In this document: positions 10,892 to 21,439 of the stretch, piece by piece
Layout of the letters: every line of letters begins with the position of its first letter
How positions within the stretch are numbered: position 1 is the first letter of the stretch
Source of the DNA: Agarophyton chilense
Taxonomy: Eukaryota; Rhodophyta; Florideophyceae; Gracilariales; Gracilariaceae
Length of the DNA stretch: 64,000 bases
Assembly (NCBI GenBank): GCA_030374765.1
Contig: JARGXX010000105.1
Location: 868,001 to 932,000 of the forward strand
Reading direction: 5' to 3'
Program-made: the position numbers and the translations under genes
Notes under the pieces: generated by a model
What the model was told of the DNA's origin: nothing
Databases searched by the model: none
Seen by the model: only the letters and a program-made list of their open reading frames with translations

Positions 10892-10972
10892 TCACTATTA
10901 CAAGAAAAGGGGACTACTCCACATATTACCTCAAATTGTACTCTTTATTGTTCAATAGGTAACAGATACTAT

Positions 10973-13900
10973 CTAGTCGTCGTTGTCATCCATTATCATA
11001 CAGCCGTCTTCATAGTCTCCATCTGTGTTAGCGGAGTTGAGACCCATCCCAGGTTCATCATCCTCTTCTTCATACTCCTCTTCCCCACTTTCAACAACTT
11101 CCATTTTATAATCTTCATCCAACTCCTCATTCTCATCTACCTGGACGTCTTCATTCTCACCCTTGTTGGAATCATCCTCTTCGAACTTAGGCCGAAATGC
11201 TGGTTGCCTATGACCTGCGTCCGGTAGCTTGTACCCATCCGGTACCAAGTACATGTGATACCTCATGCAAACTTCCTTAACGAATGCATCTTCGTATCCA
11301 GCTCCAGCATGAAACACATCTCCTCTTCCAATAAAAATGAGGTACGGCGGAATCCTGAACTTCCTCACTACCATCGTCCGAGACAGCCGCTTCAAGCTCC
11401 TGTCCTCGGGCACGTACATGTTATGTGACCTCTCACAAACCCAAAGCATAAACGAACTCGCTCCCGACGCCATCATGAAGAACCCTGGAACCTCTCCGAC
11501 GTTCTTCTCGGCATCGATCAGTCCTCGAAAGTCCGTATGTAACACCTGCCTTGGACAGCCCTCCGCCGTACACAGCACTCGCCCCCCTGTTTCAGGGGCA
11601 TACATCCTCTTCTTCCCCGACCGGTTGTTGCACAACCGAAGAGCGGCCGCAATCAGTCCAAACCTCGCATCCAACAATGCCCTTTTCCTCACCATTAAAA
11701 CGTTGTTCTCGTCCCCCTCCACAGGACCCACAATCCCCACCTTCGTCGTAATGTACCGCCCAACTCCCTTCATTCTATCTCCAGCGTCTCTCTTCTCACC
11801 AGCGTTGATTATAGGGTCCCATTTCTTTCTATTCCCTTCAATCGTCAAGTCCGGCTGGTTCAAGAAATCCGTCTGGAAGAACTCTAGCAAAGTCCCAGTC
11901 ACATCCCCATCGAAGTTAACCCCCCTGTTCTTCGCCTCATCCGCCATCCCCTCGTCCGTGGCAAACTCTTCCAGCACACAAAATCCTTTCTCCATCAGCT
12001 CACTTCTCTTAGTCGCGAAGTACTCGCGGGCCAAGTCATCCCTCTCCATTGCTGCCATCCATATCGCCTGCTCTTCATTCAAAGGGTGGTCCTTCGTCGG
12101 TAGAATCACCCCAAGAACCGGTTCTTTCGTGGAACCCAGTTCCTTGTGCCTGTTATGAGCAGCACGCCAATAAACCGCATGGTGCACACTTTTCAAGTCT
12201 TCTACCCTCAAGCACTCCGCCCCGTGCTTGTTCCGTAGGTAAATCATCTGCATCCAGAGGCGCTGATGCTTCACTCCATTTTCACCCGCCGGCCACTCGC
12301 TCGGAAGTGCATTCACCAAGTACACCCACGACATACCCGACCCCCCCGCATACGGTCCCGCCCTCTTCAGCCCCTTCGGAACACCCTCCGGATTATTGTC
12401 TTCGAAGCCACGCATTTGCACACCTTCCTCCTCTTCGTCCCCTACAAATGCACCCTGCCCCCCGTCATCATCCAGTTCATCCTCACTCGATGAGAAAACA
12501 TTGAATACATGTTCCTTCAAGAAGCGCTTCAGCTCTTTCCTGCTCATCTTCTTGAACACATCCACCACGTCAGCCGGTATTTGAGCCGCAGATGTGCCCA
12601 CCGTCTTTCTCCTCTTCCTCTTCCGCTTTAAAGGCTGTTCATACTCGCGTTCATCATCACTAATGACCACAGCCTTTCTCTTCCCCTTTCTCTGTCTAGG
12701 TTCCATCACCCTCTCACCCGCAGCATCCAGCCCGCGCTCAGTACCTTTTCTAGTTCGTGTGATGCCTCTGGGAACCACGGTTTCCTGGTGGAGTACAGAC
12801 TCCCCAGCACTAGACGAAGGAACATTCACAGAAGGTGGCACCTCCACCACATCCTTCTCCGCACTTGGGGACGCCAGACTCACTTTCAGACCGCCTTCAA
12901 TCCGCCTTTGTGCGATTTTCATCCTCTTCGACACCAACCCCGGCCACAACCGCTTCGGACCACTGAGCTCCATCTTCGCCGTTTGCATGCAAAGGTACTC
13001 TCTTAAAGACACCTCGTTCTTTCCCATCACAATTGTGCTGTCTAGATCCTTCCCCGCCGTCAGACCCTTCTCCTTTCCCGCCCTTTCGCATAGTTGGAAC
13101 ATTCCTATGGCGCATTGGAAGAACTGCTTTCGCGTCTCCTGGAAACGACCCATATTACCCGTAGAACCCATCCTCAGCCTCACATGTAGCTGCAAGCAAC
13201 GGATTGTGAAACGAAATATTTCGTCTTCGAGTCCTAACAACAAGTCACTCGACACATGCGCAAGCGTTAGCACTGGAACCTCCTTGCATACGTTCTCAAA
13301 GAACTCCAGGAGACCTTCGCTCCTGACGAATTTCAACCCAAGAGTCGCATAGCGATTCAAGTGGCGCAAGCTGTAGATTCCTATAGCTTCGCTCGTCTTC
13401 AGCGCCCCAGCTATCCGTGTCGGAGTAAGGTCAGCCAACTTGGTTCTCTTATCGTCAATCAAGTTGCAAATGAAGGACACTGTCGAATGAACCTTGTCGG
13501 CGAAACTCATCTTCAACACATTTGAACTCATTTCATTGAGTACATTACCAAGACCGAGCACTTCGTTCAGCGATAAAGGCTTCCGGTCCTTGCGTCTCCA
13601 AAGAACGACATCAAGAGACCGCACAATTTCCAACCACTTTCTCCCTTCAGAGGGATCATTCTTCAGATCTCGCAGAACCAAGACGCGGTGATGACCGTCA
13701 ATGAGTATGACAGGCACCACTACCCTCCCATTGTGAACAATTTCACTGAAATCTAATTCCATTCCCCCGACGATGGCAACAGCAATCGACCCTGCCGACG
13801 CAAGCCAGCCAAACGTTTTGCACTTTGCCATCGTCGCCGCCTTGTGTTCCGCATTCACACTTCTGACAGTCTTCTCGGGGATTTGTATGTCATCTATGTC

Positions 13901-14659
13901 CACAATCAAGCGGCACTGGTCATAGTCTGAAACAGAGATCTTCTTTTCCACGAGAGTCCTATCCACTTCCTGCGAAGGAACGGCATCGCCGTCATCGAAC
14001 AACTCCAACTCGGGACCGGTGTGCGAATCCCCGCGTACATTCACCGCTGACCCCACCTCCACAACATCTTCATCAGAATCATCCACTATCGTCACCCTCT
14101 TTTTCGGCTTGACGGGTTACTTCATGGCCGGCGGCACTGTTGTTGGCTGTGCCCTTTTCCCCCTCAAAGGCGTAGCAGACTCCTTCGAGGGGGTCGCGCT
14201 TTTGGGAGTCTCCGGCCGAGGAGGCCCTGGAGTCAGCACAGAGGAGACGCGTGTCATCATCGAGGTATCCCATGCGTATATACCTGCCGACACCATATCC
14301 TTCAGCAACTCCGGCGGCTCCTCTGCTCCCTTGAAGGAGTACGGATACTTGGAGTTGATCCCCTCCTTAATTTCAGTCCTCCAGATGGCCACCAAGTCCT
14401 CTCCCGGCTTCGCAGACTCGCGCAACGAATGGCCATGCATCGCTCTGCAAAGCGCCTTCCCGGCCGCTCCACTGCCCCCAACACCTCTCAACTCCGCAGT
14501 GCCAACCATAGTACCCTTCTTCTTCCCTGTCCCATCCGCCAGGAACAACGCCACCCTATCCCCACCAGCCAGATTGTTTCCCGATGTAGCTTTTCGCGGA
14601 GTGGCGCGTGGAGTACCCCGCGGAGTACCCCTCGCTTTCGCTTTGCCTCGAGTCATCAT
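10973..14659 (-). CDS. ParB/Srx-like domain fused to 2OG-Fe(II) oxygenase-like domain; frame cut by one stop
   Basis: The minus-strand frame from ATG at 14,659 runs to 10,973 with a single TAA at 14,117-14,119. On either side the frame is the same, so one 1229-codon gene was probably cut by a Gln-to-stop change. The first part (about 180 residues) is basic with GTPRGTPRATPRKAT repeats. After the stop come an acidic leader, then a ParB-like domain with the diagnostic LIDGHHRVLVL. Next is an all-helical stretch, then a Lys/Arg nuclear-targeting segment (LKRKRKRRK). The C-terminal double-stranded beta-helix has candidate metal ligands HTD and FHAG and a following Arg (MRYHMYLVP), the H-x-D...H...R pattern of 2-oxoglutarate oxygenases. 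A long acidic tail ends it. Role inferred: DNA- or chromatin-directed oxidation; ParB-fold domains can bind DNA or hydrolyse nucleotides. The first ATG after the stop lies inside the ParB domain, so this copy may be dead unless TAA is read through. Confidence 0.65.
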
Positions 14660-14804
14660 TTGAATCGGATCGTAGTCGGTCGAGGTTGCAAATGGTCGCA
14701 GAGCGCTTTGAGCCTTTTATGGTATACAGACTAAGACGTATTAGATCGAGCTCCTTTGGTGGCGACTATCCGGAACACTCCCGAGAGCAGTTCGTTGCAA
14801 TCAG

Positions 14805-14856
14805 CCTGAACTACGTCCGCTTAGTTTCAACCTGAGCTACGTCCGCTTAGTTTCAA
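14805..14856. repeat. 26-bp tandem repeat, two copies
   Basis: CCTGAACTACGTCCGCTTAG... and CCTGAGCTACGTCCGCTTAG... follow each other without spacing and differ at one base. The unit could be a regulatory site duplicated between the divergent genes. Confidence 0.85.
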
Positions 14857-14952
14857 ACTCAAGAAACTCCTTGTCTCTTTCCATCGCAAACACGCCTATT
14901 GGCTTGGTAGGCGATACAAGAAAATAAAATTAAAAAATTAAAAATATCCTGA

Positions 14953-15023
14953 CGGCCGACAGAGGTGCGCTCCGACTTCATCGGGGGTCCCGATGAAGTC
15001 CCCGCGCACCTCTGTCGGCCGAC
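14953..15023. repeat. Long palindrome (about 33-bp arms)
   Basis: Sequence from GGCCGACAGAGGTGCGC through CGACTTCATCGGG is repeated in inverted orientation after a loop of only a few bases. Two or three mismatches lie near the middle of each arm. It would form a strong hairpin or cruciform. It may be a protein-binding operator, a nested miniature element, or a recombination product. Confidence 0.85.
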
Positions 15024-15197
15024 AAAGTGCAAGCAGGATAGCTGCGAAGTCGTTCCGCAACAACCGTTCTTCCGTGCGCGCTCCTCAACCGTACTCACAA
15101 TCTTTCCGTACCCACCCGCACCCACCCGCACCCGCTGCTCTTTTTCACTCAGGCTCTCGTGACGACCGCCCGTGAGGTTGTTTGAACATGTACATAA

Positions 15198-18100
15198 ATG
15201 GCTCCAGAACCCACGAGAACTTCTTCATCGCCTGCGGCAGACACCTTCGAAATGGGTAAACTGTTTGGTACGGGGGATGAAGTTATCAGGGCGTGTCTGG
15301 ATTTGCGTGATCGTTACGCATCAACGAGGCGGGAGGAAGATGAGCCGCGAAAAGTGGGGCACACTGCATTCATCGATTTCGCAATTGCCAATCGCCACAT
15401 CCTACCGGAGACCGCGAAGTTTTTTTATACTCTCCTAGGTCCCGACCACACCAATTACACAGAAGATGAGCTCCGAGTTGTAGGAATGAGGGGCTCGAAC
15501 TGTCAGAATTATTTCTCGGCGAGGTTGCTGGATATAAGGGATGGGGACCCAGATAGGCGCGTGAGGGACTTTTGGAACGCGTACGAGGCGGTGGAGTTCA
15601 AGGGCATCCCGAAGAATGTCACTTTGACAGAGTTCTTCAAAGGTCTGGATACAACCCGAAAGAAGGCGAGCAAAAGCCGGGCTCCATTCGCGACCGACTT
15701 CCCGACAATGTTCCAGAGGTTGCTGTTCCTCATTTGTATTCAGTCGGTCTCTATGGAGAAGAGAAGAGTCTCCCGTAAGCGAAGAAAGCGGGACAGAACC
15801 TACGATACGCCATTTTCGAAGGTGGCGATTTATGACAAACCAGTAGCTCAGCGTGTGGGCTTTGGTGTGCAGCTCGTCAATAACGCGTGGGACAGCTTCG
15901 CCCAGTATTTGGGATTCCCTGGCGTGGAATTCATGGTTTTGCCCTTTATCCATCTACGATATTCTGATATGCAGTTCCAGGCAATCGGAAACAGAAGGGA
16001 TGGGTTCTCTCACAAGGACATGGCCCAACGACTCCTTCCTGGTAGAAACCGTACTTTATTGGAGGAGGATGTCGTCCCATGGGCGTGGAACCTGCCGGAG
16101 TACGTTGACACTCCACTTCGTATGTTGGCCAAAGAGTTTCTCGCTGACCTGCACAAAGTGGTGGTGAATGAGCAGCTTTACTCTATATCAGCTCCGGAAA
16201 GATGGGACGTTCTAAAACCGTTTACATACACTTTGCCTAGAGTGTTTGCGGAGAGATTCGACTGCTTCTCGAACTCTCTTATCTCTACCATCTCGGAATA
16301 CATATCGCCACTAAAGCTGCGAGGGAGTGTGGAGGTGGAAGTGGTGGCTGCGACAAAGGCGGAACCTACTATGGTTATGGAAGAAGACGAGATAGAAGTT
16401 GTACCCCCTGAGAAAGATTCGGAGGCTCCGGCGGTGGAGGGTGGAGAGGGAGTGGAGGGTGGGACCGGGAATGAGGAAGAGAACATGGGTGTTGGTCAGC
16501 ATTCTTCCACAGCTGGACCAAGGTCGGTCGAATCTGAGTCGGTGGATATTCTGCCGCCTCACGACCTTACCTCTCTGGATGATATAATGTCTCTCCAAAA
16601 GTGCGAGTCGGAGATGGATAAGCACTGTCGAATGTACAATTGTACTTTCGAGAACCTGGTGGAGATTGACGAGACATTGCGCAGCAATGGGGTCTCTCCG
16701 ATAGGGAAAGTGCAGTTGGTTCTCACGGACCCGCCGTATAATATACGTGCGAAGAAGAACAGGAAAAACAGCTGGTACGACGTTCTTAACCGGCAAGACA
16801 TGGTGAAGACGGCGAAGCTCATCTCTAAACTTCTGCGTCCGGGAGGGCATTTCGTTATATTCTGCGCGATTGAGCAGGTGAACGAATGGAAAGAAGTGTT
16901 GGGTCGAATTGGTGCAAAGGATGAGAATGGACAGAAGAGCAGGTCGTTTGTCGTGGACAAGGTCCAGCTGCACTTCATTCGCTCTCAAGGCAATCCGATG
17001 CGTAATCCCGGACGTAGTTCGTGCTCCCTGTTTCCCGGAACAGAGTACGCCATTCATGGAGTTCGCAGCGGGTTGTCCTACGCCGAACAACATGGCATGG
17101 TGAACTATGAGAACTTCAGCTATGTACCATCGCGATATCCGGGTTACCATAGCGTGATTGACCAAGTGCCTCCCATGTCGAATGGTGAAACACTTCTATG
17201 GAGAAGGAAGAATGCCAAAGGAGCAGTTACGTATCAGAAAGTGCGGGCGGAACAGAAGTCACGCGCTTTGCTGAAGGAGCTCATCAGCAGGTTTTCTCAG
17301 CCGGGAGACATAGTGGTGGACCTCTTCGCCGGAACATTTTCAACGGCCATGGCATGCATGGAACTGGAAAAGCACCGTCAGTTTCTAGGGTGTGAGCCAG
17401 ATCCGCAGTGCTTTGCTCATGCGAAGCACGCCGCTACAGTGAAATTTGCGTCATGCATGCGGAACAACGAGACGGACATTCATATAACGCAAGATGTTCG
17501 GAACGCTGTGACTCGAGTGACATGCTTGTTTCCGGACGTCGTCATAAAGCGTTCGAAGTCCTGGAAAACACCTACCGGATTTCCCGAGCATCAGATGTTT
17601 CCACCCCATATCGTGGATTTTCTCTCCTCCATGTGGCAGGATAAGAATATATCGGAGATTGGGCGACGGCAGGCGCTGTATGAGTGGCCAAGAAGTTTTC
17701 AAGGAAAGATGTCACTGTTGGATTGGAATGCTATTCTGGCAGTGGAGGCGACAGTATGTGGTTGTCGGATTGCAAAGTCGACGATAAGGCACCCGAATGC
17801 TGGAGTTGGTGTGTACACAACACGCCGGGTGATACAAGGTGAGACTGTTTGTTACTTTTACGGGACTTTGGTGTACCATAATCTTTCAAAGCGGAAGGAA
17901 GTTCATAAGGCATACGGAGGGGGGCTATTGAAAGCGACTGCTGATCGTTTTCGGCAGTACGCGATGGAGATAAGCGTCCGAGGGGAAGTGTTTCACAAGC
18001 TACCAGGAAGAATTAGTGGGGTGTCTCTTATTCCGGTGTGGATTGTCCCTGCTCCATTTTGCTTGGGGGGAACAATTAACGACCCCAAGTATGTGGAAGG

Positions 18101-18329
18101 GGATAGGGACAGGGATGCGGTTGAAGACGGGTTAATGAGACGCCGAACTGCAAATGTTCGGGTCATCAGAACTCCGGGGACGGGGCGGACCCCATTTCAG
18201 TTGAGAGACTATAGATTGCTTTCTGTGCAAGCAATTCGAGATATAGAAATAGGAGAGGAGCTGTTCGCGGATTATGGGACAGAGTATATCTGGAGTATGA
18301 ATAACACGCCAGTCATAGTAATCGATTAA
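15198..18329 (+). CDS. DNA amino-methyltransferase fused to SET domain
   Basis: This is an intact 1043-residue protein. Residues 1-370 form an unknown domain with a basic patch (KRRVSRKRRKR, 188-198). An acidic linker follows to about 450. Residues 500-745 are a beta-class N6-adenine/N4-cytosine methyltransferase: LTDPPY (509-514) is the catalytic motif. LRPGGHFVIF follows, and DLFAGTFSTA (708-717) is the SAM-binding motif placed after it. That order (catalytic, target recognition, SAM) is typical of bacterial beta-class enzymes. Residues 855-1032 are a SET domain: HPNAGVGVYTTRRV, GGTINDPKY with a later NV in place of the usual N-H-S...P-N, and IEIGEELFADYG. Inferred role: writing both a DNA base methyl mark and a histone lysine methyl mark. 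It is cargo of the 18-kb transposon, divergent from the ParB/oxygenase gene. The DPPY form favours adenine-N6 but does not exclude cytosine-N4. Confidence 0.85.
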   Translation: MAPEPTRTSSSPAADTFEMGKLFGTGDEVIRACLDLRDRYASTRREEDEPRKVGHTAFIDFAIANRHILPETAKFFYTLLGPDHTNYTEDELRVVGMRGSNCQNYFSARLLDIRDGDPDRRVRDFWNAYEAVEFKGIPKNVTLTEFFKGLDTTRKKASKSRAPFATDFPTMFQRLLFLICIQSVSMEKRRVSRKRRKRDRTYDTPFSKVAIYDKPVAQRVGFGVQLVNNAWDSFAQYLGFPGVEFMVLPFIHLRYSDMQFQAIGNRRDGFSHKDMAQRLLPGRNRTLLEEDVVPWAWNLPEYVDTPLRMLAKEFLADLHKVVVNEQLYSISAPERWDVLKPFTYTLPRVFAERFDCFSNSLISTISEYISPLKLRGSVEVEVVAATKAEPTMVMEEDEIEVVPPEKDSEAPAVEGGEGVEGGTGNEEENMGVGQHSSTAGPRSVESESVDILPPHDLTSLDDIMSLQKCESEMDKHCRMYNCTFENLVEIDETLRSNGVSPIGKVQLVLTDPPYNIRAKKNRKNSWYDVLNRQDMVKTAKLISKLLRPGGHFVIFCAIEQVNEWKEVLGRIGAKDENGQKSRSFVVDKVQLHFIRSQGNPMRNPGRSSCSLFPGTEYAIHGVRSGLSYAEQHGMVNYENFSYVPSRYPGYHSVIDQVPPMSNGETLLWRRKNAKGAVTYQKVRAEQKSRALLKELISRFSQPGDIVVDLFAGTFSTAMACMELEKHRQFLGCEPDPQCFAHAKHAATVKFASCMRNNETDIHITQDVRNAVTRVTCLFPDVVIKRSKSWKTPTGFPEHQMFPPHIVDFLSSMWQDKNISEIGRRQALYEWPRSFQGKMSLLDWNAILAVEATVCGCRIAKSTIRHPNAGVGVYTTRRVIQGETVCYFYGTLVYHNLSKRKEVHKAYGGGLLKATADRFRQYAMEISVRGEVFHKLPGRISGVSLIPVWIVPAPFCLGGTINDPKYVEGDRDRDAVEDGLMRRRTANVRVIRTPGTGRTPFQLRDYRLLSVQAIRDIEIGEELFADYGTEYIWSMNNTPVIVID

Positions 18330-18653
18330 AAGTGCATCGCTTTTGTTACTTTACTTCATTGTAGTGTACCAGATATTGTGGGCTTTTACTATGTTTGTCG
18401 CTACATATAACGTCAAAGCGTGACGTAGTACATATGCTAAAGGAAAGTCATGTACACCGAAGGAGAATACTTTCCCAATATCTGGTGCGTTCGAGCGCAT
18501 ATTTAAAATATCTGAAAAGTTTGGGGGTTTTCTGAGAACACGAAAAGGGTGGAGGTATATTTTTGGAAGCAGAATGTTTCGAAGCTTCTCTCCCATCCAT
18601 CGCATTGCAACGCGTGGAAGACCATACCACGATCGCTCTCTCTCTCTTCAACC
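18330..18653. other. Intergenic region, no gene seen
   Basis: This is an AT-richer spacer between the methyltransferase-SET gene and the next plus-strand gene. A CT-rich run (about 18,636-18,650) immediately precedes the ATG at 18,654. No repeat or RNA gene is evident. Confidence 0.4.
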
Positions 18654-21330
18654 ATGGCTCCGAAGCGCAAATCGAGAAGCGAGAACACTAGCGGGCGCGG
18701 TACAAAATCACGGCGGCATGGAGGGGATGCGGAGGGCGGAAGGGACAAGGGGCGTAGGCTCCAGGGCGCGAGTGGAGAGAAGGGAGGCGTGCGCCTGAGA
18801 GGTAGATCAAGGCAAGATGGTGGGGAAGGAGAGGCGAGTGGGGGCAAAGGAAAGGCTGTTCGCGCAAAGGAGACGGTGACGGAGGAGAGTGCGGAGCAAA
18901 TCACGTCGCGCAAGGAGTAAATCACGTCGCGTACGGAGCAAATCACGTCGCCTACGGGAGAGATGGTGCGGAGCGGCGATGGAAAACGGGATGGCGTGCG
19001 AAGCAACCGCACGCGTGTACCTAGAAGTGGATTGCGGGGGAGGGCGAGCAGAGCTCCAGGGAGGACAAGGAGAGGGGATGCATCCGAGCGGACTCTAAGT
19101 GCTGTACTCACGTCTTCAGCTGATGTGGAGCCGGTAAATCCATGCTCTGCACCTGAAGGAGGTGAAGAGATTCCGAATGAGAGGACGAAGGGGCGTAAGG
19201 AGGGAGAGAGAATGATCGGAGAACGTGGATCCCGCCTCAGAGGCGTTGAAGAAGCAGGGGCATCGTTTACGGGTATGAGGGAAGAGGACGGTGATGATGA
19301 GATACAGAAAGGGAGAATAGAGAGTAGCCGTGGTGGGGAGGGTAGAATAGGTGGACCCAGTAGTGGTCTAATCGCGGGCGCAAGAGTCGTTCGAGAGAGA
19401 ACAGAAGGAGAGAGTGTTGGAGTTACCGCGGGGGAACAGGCGGAAAGATGGGAGGGGGCGAACTTGGATTACGTGGAAGAAAGGAGAGAGCGTGCAAGGG
19501 AAAGAATGGGGAGTGTTCGAGTTACAGGAAGAAGAGCGATAGACGAAAGGGAAAGCAGAGAAGTGCATGTGAGTGAGAGGGGGGAGAAGGGGGTTGGCTG
19601 GAGGGAGAACACGTGGTTCAGGGGAGGAAGGCGATGGAAGAGCAGCAGTTCTTTCTCATCAGGGAGAAGATGTCGAGCGTTTGCCACCGAGGAGAGGGGT
19701 GGGTTTGGGAGTTGAAGGGTTTGAGGTGAACGCAAGGCGAAGGACGCCGGAAGGTATGCGAGTAAGGAGAAACATTGTATTCACAAGGAATAATGATAAC
19801 GGGGAGAATGCGAATTTAAATGTCGTGGAGAACGCCGTCCGTATAGTGGAAGATGAAGCAAATGATGATGACATAGGTTTGTTGCCGCGGTCGATGCTAA
19901 TTGAGAAGATGAATGTGTTGAAGGGACAAATGGGACGTATGAAGGAAGACAGCTACAGTGTGATGGTGAGTTTGAAAATGACCCAAACGGAGCTGGATCG
20001 GGCGAGGGAGGAAATGAAGCAGCAGAATGTGCTGATTGAGAGTTTGAGGGAGGCGTTGAAAGGTAGAATCGCTGGGGAAGGGAGGGGGGAGGGAGGCGTG
20101 ACGCGGCGACGAAAGTATGACATTGGAGTGCAGGAATGCTTTTATGGATTTGCACGTCGTGTGTATGATAGGATTCTTCATTATGCAAAACTGGAGGCAT
20201 CGGAACTTTGCTTCGACACCGAGAATGTGGGTCGAAGCTGGAAGAATAGAAGTGAGGCGGTTGGGGAGAGTAGGGAGGAAAGTATGTTTGTGGTGGGAGA
20301 GAAGGAAATGGTTCCGAGATGTCCAATTGAGGTTGCATATGAGATGAGACCGTATACGCCGTCGACAGAGGGCGGGAGCCATTTGTTGTTGAAGCACGTG
20401 GTAGAGACTGAGTTAATGGGAGAGAAATGGGAGTCGATAAGGGAAGCGGGGAGGAGAGAGGAGTGCGTGGAAAATGTAAGTGCGGATAGGTGCTTGAGAC
20501 AGAGGATGAAGCAGACATTGAGCGATGTGGTTGGGGTGCGGAAGCGAGCAGCGCGTGATAAGCTGTTTTCCATGCTTGGATATGATTTGATCGCGAAACG
20601 AGCTAAGGTGACTGAAGGGACGGAGCTTTGGGCGGAGTTGAAGAAGCAGATTGAGGAGGCGCAGGAGAAGTTGATGGGGTCGGGGGAGGATGGGAGAGGT
20701 AAGCTGTGTGCGTGGAGAACGAGTGCGATTGAAGATATTACTTATTCTGGATCGAAGGTGTCTGAGAACTTGGAGGACTTTGGTGAGGCAGATATGTATT
20801 TTCGAAATCAGGTGTCGTTGAAAGTGTTGGAGGAGTTTATGGGCTACGCGGTAGAGAGTCACAGAAATGGAGAAAGGCAGTATGTGGATGGGACGGTGAT
20901 GCATCTTGCGCGACTTGATGCATGGATTGGATGTGTGGTGACCACGATGGATAGAGACGTTGGGCGGGGAGGCCAAAGGCAACTTTTGTTCTCGACGCTG
21001 TTTGGGAGGTTTCTGCCACTGGCTGTTGAGGACATATTGAGGGTTGCCTGGAACATGGTGAAGGATGAGTATGCTGAGGAGTTTGAGAATGATGGATTCT
21101 GTGGAGGGAATCGTAGAGATGTGAGTGGGAATAAGGAGAGAATCGCGACGGTTGGGCTATGGATACCGTCGAGAGAGAAAATCTATCTGGCGATAAGGGA
21201 GGAGTTTTTCATGGAGAATCTCACGAGAAGACTTGGAGCGGTGTTAGATTGCTATATAGCGTCATGTGGACCAGAAGAACCACGGTTCAAGCGCTTAGCG
21301 TTGGGGAGTAGGCAAGGAGTGGGAGAGTGA
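18654..21330 (+). pseudogene. Basic/coiled-coil unknown protein of the transposon, broken by a stop and a frame change
   Basis: No family is recognised. ATG at 18,654 starts a strongly basic, Gly/Arg-rich N-terminus (MAPKRKSRSEN). TAA at 18,918-18,920 interrupts it, but the same frame continues to 19,715. From about 19,640 the sense passes to another frame that runs to 21,330. Its C-terminal part looks like folded protein: a coiled coil (MLIEKMNVLKGQMGRMKED), then helical segments with conserved-looking aromatics (YDIGVQECFYGFARRVYDR, LFGRFLPLAVEDILRVAWN). The frame change may be an intron or an indel. The stop falls in the middle copy of a 21-bp repeat whose other two copies have CAA, so Gln-to-stop is nearly certain. 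It could be the element's accessory transposition protein or another cargo gene. Confidence 0.5.
18894..18956 (+). repeat. 21-bp tandem repeat, three copies, in coding sequence
   Basis: The unit reads GAGCAAATCACGTCGCGCAA plus one base, encoding E-Q-I-T-S-R-x. The middle copy has TAA instead of CAA, which gives direct evidence of the mutation that closes the frame. Confidence 0.85.
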
Positions 21331-21439
21331 TAAGGTACGGGGGGATAAGGGGGTAAGGAGGTGGAGCAAGATGGGGGTCGGCTATGGAAGAAAAGCAGCG
21401 GTGACTATTTTATTGGATCATGTGCCTTGGGAGGTATTA

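Larger units (their letters stand above)
14660..15197. promoter_or_regulatory. Divergent intergenic region with tandem repeat and long palindrome
   Basis: This is the only spacer shared by the two chromatin-type genes, which are transcribed away from each other. It contains a 26-bp tandem duplication (14,805-14,856), an AT-rich patch (about 14,920-14,948), a long hairpin (14,953-15,023) and short CCCACCCGCA repeats near 15,115. A bidirectional promoter is the simplest reading. Confidence 0.45.

Noticed and set aside
11337..13352. Long plus-strand frames opposite the ParB-oxygenase gene
   Set aside because: They are antisense shadows of a gene with clear domain motifs on the minus strand, and their composition (Ser/Pro/Thr-rich) is what the complement would give.
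14117..18920. Reading TAA as glutamine (genetic-code change) to explain the in-frame stops
   Set aside because: Other genes in the window end at TAA, for example the methyltransferase-SET gene (18,327-18,329) and the 32,961 gene. Simple mutation explains the few cases.
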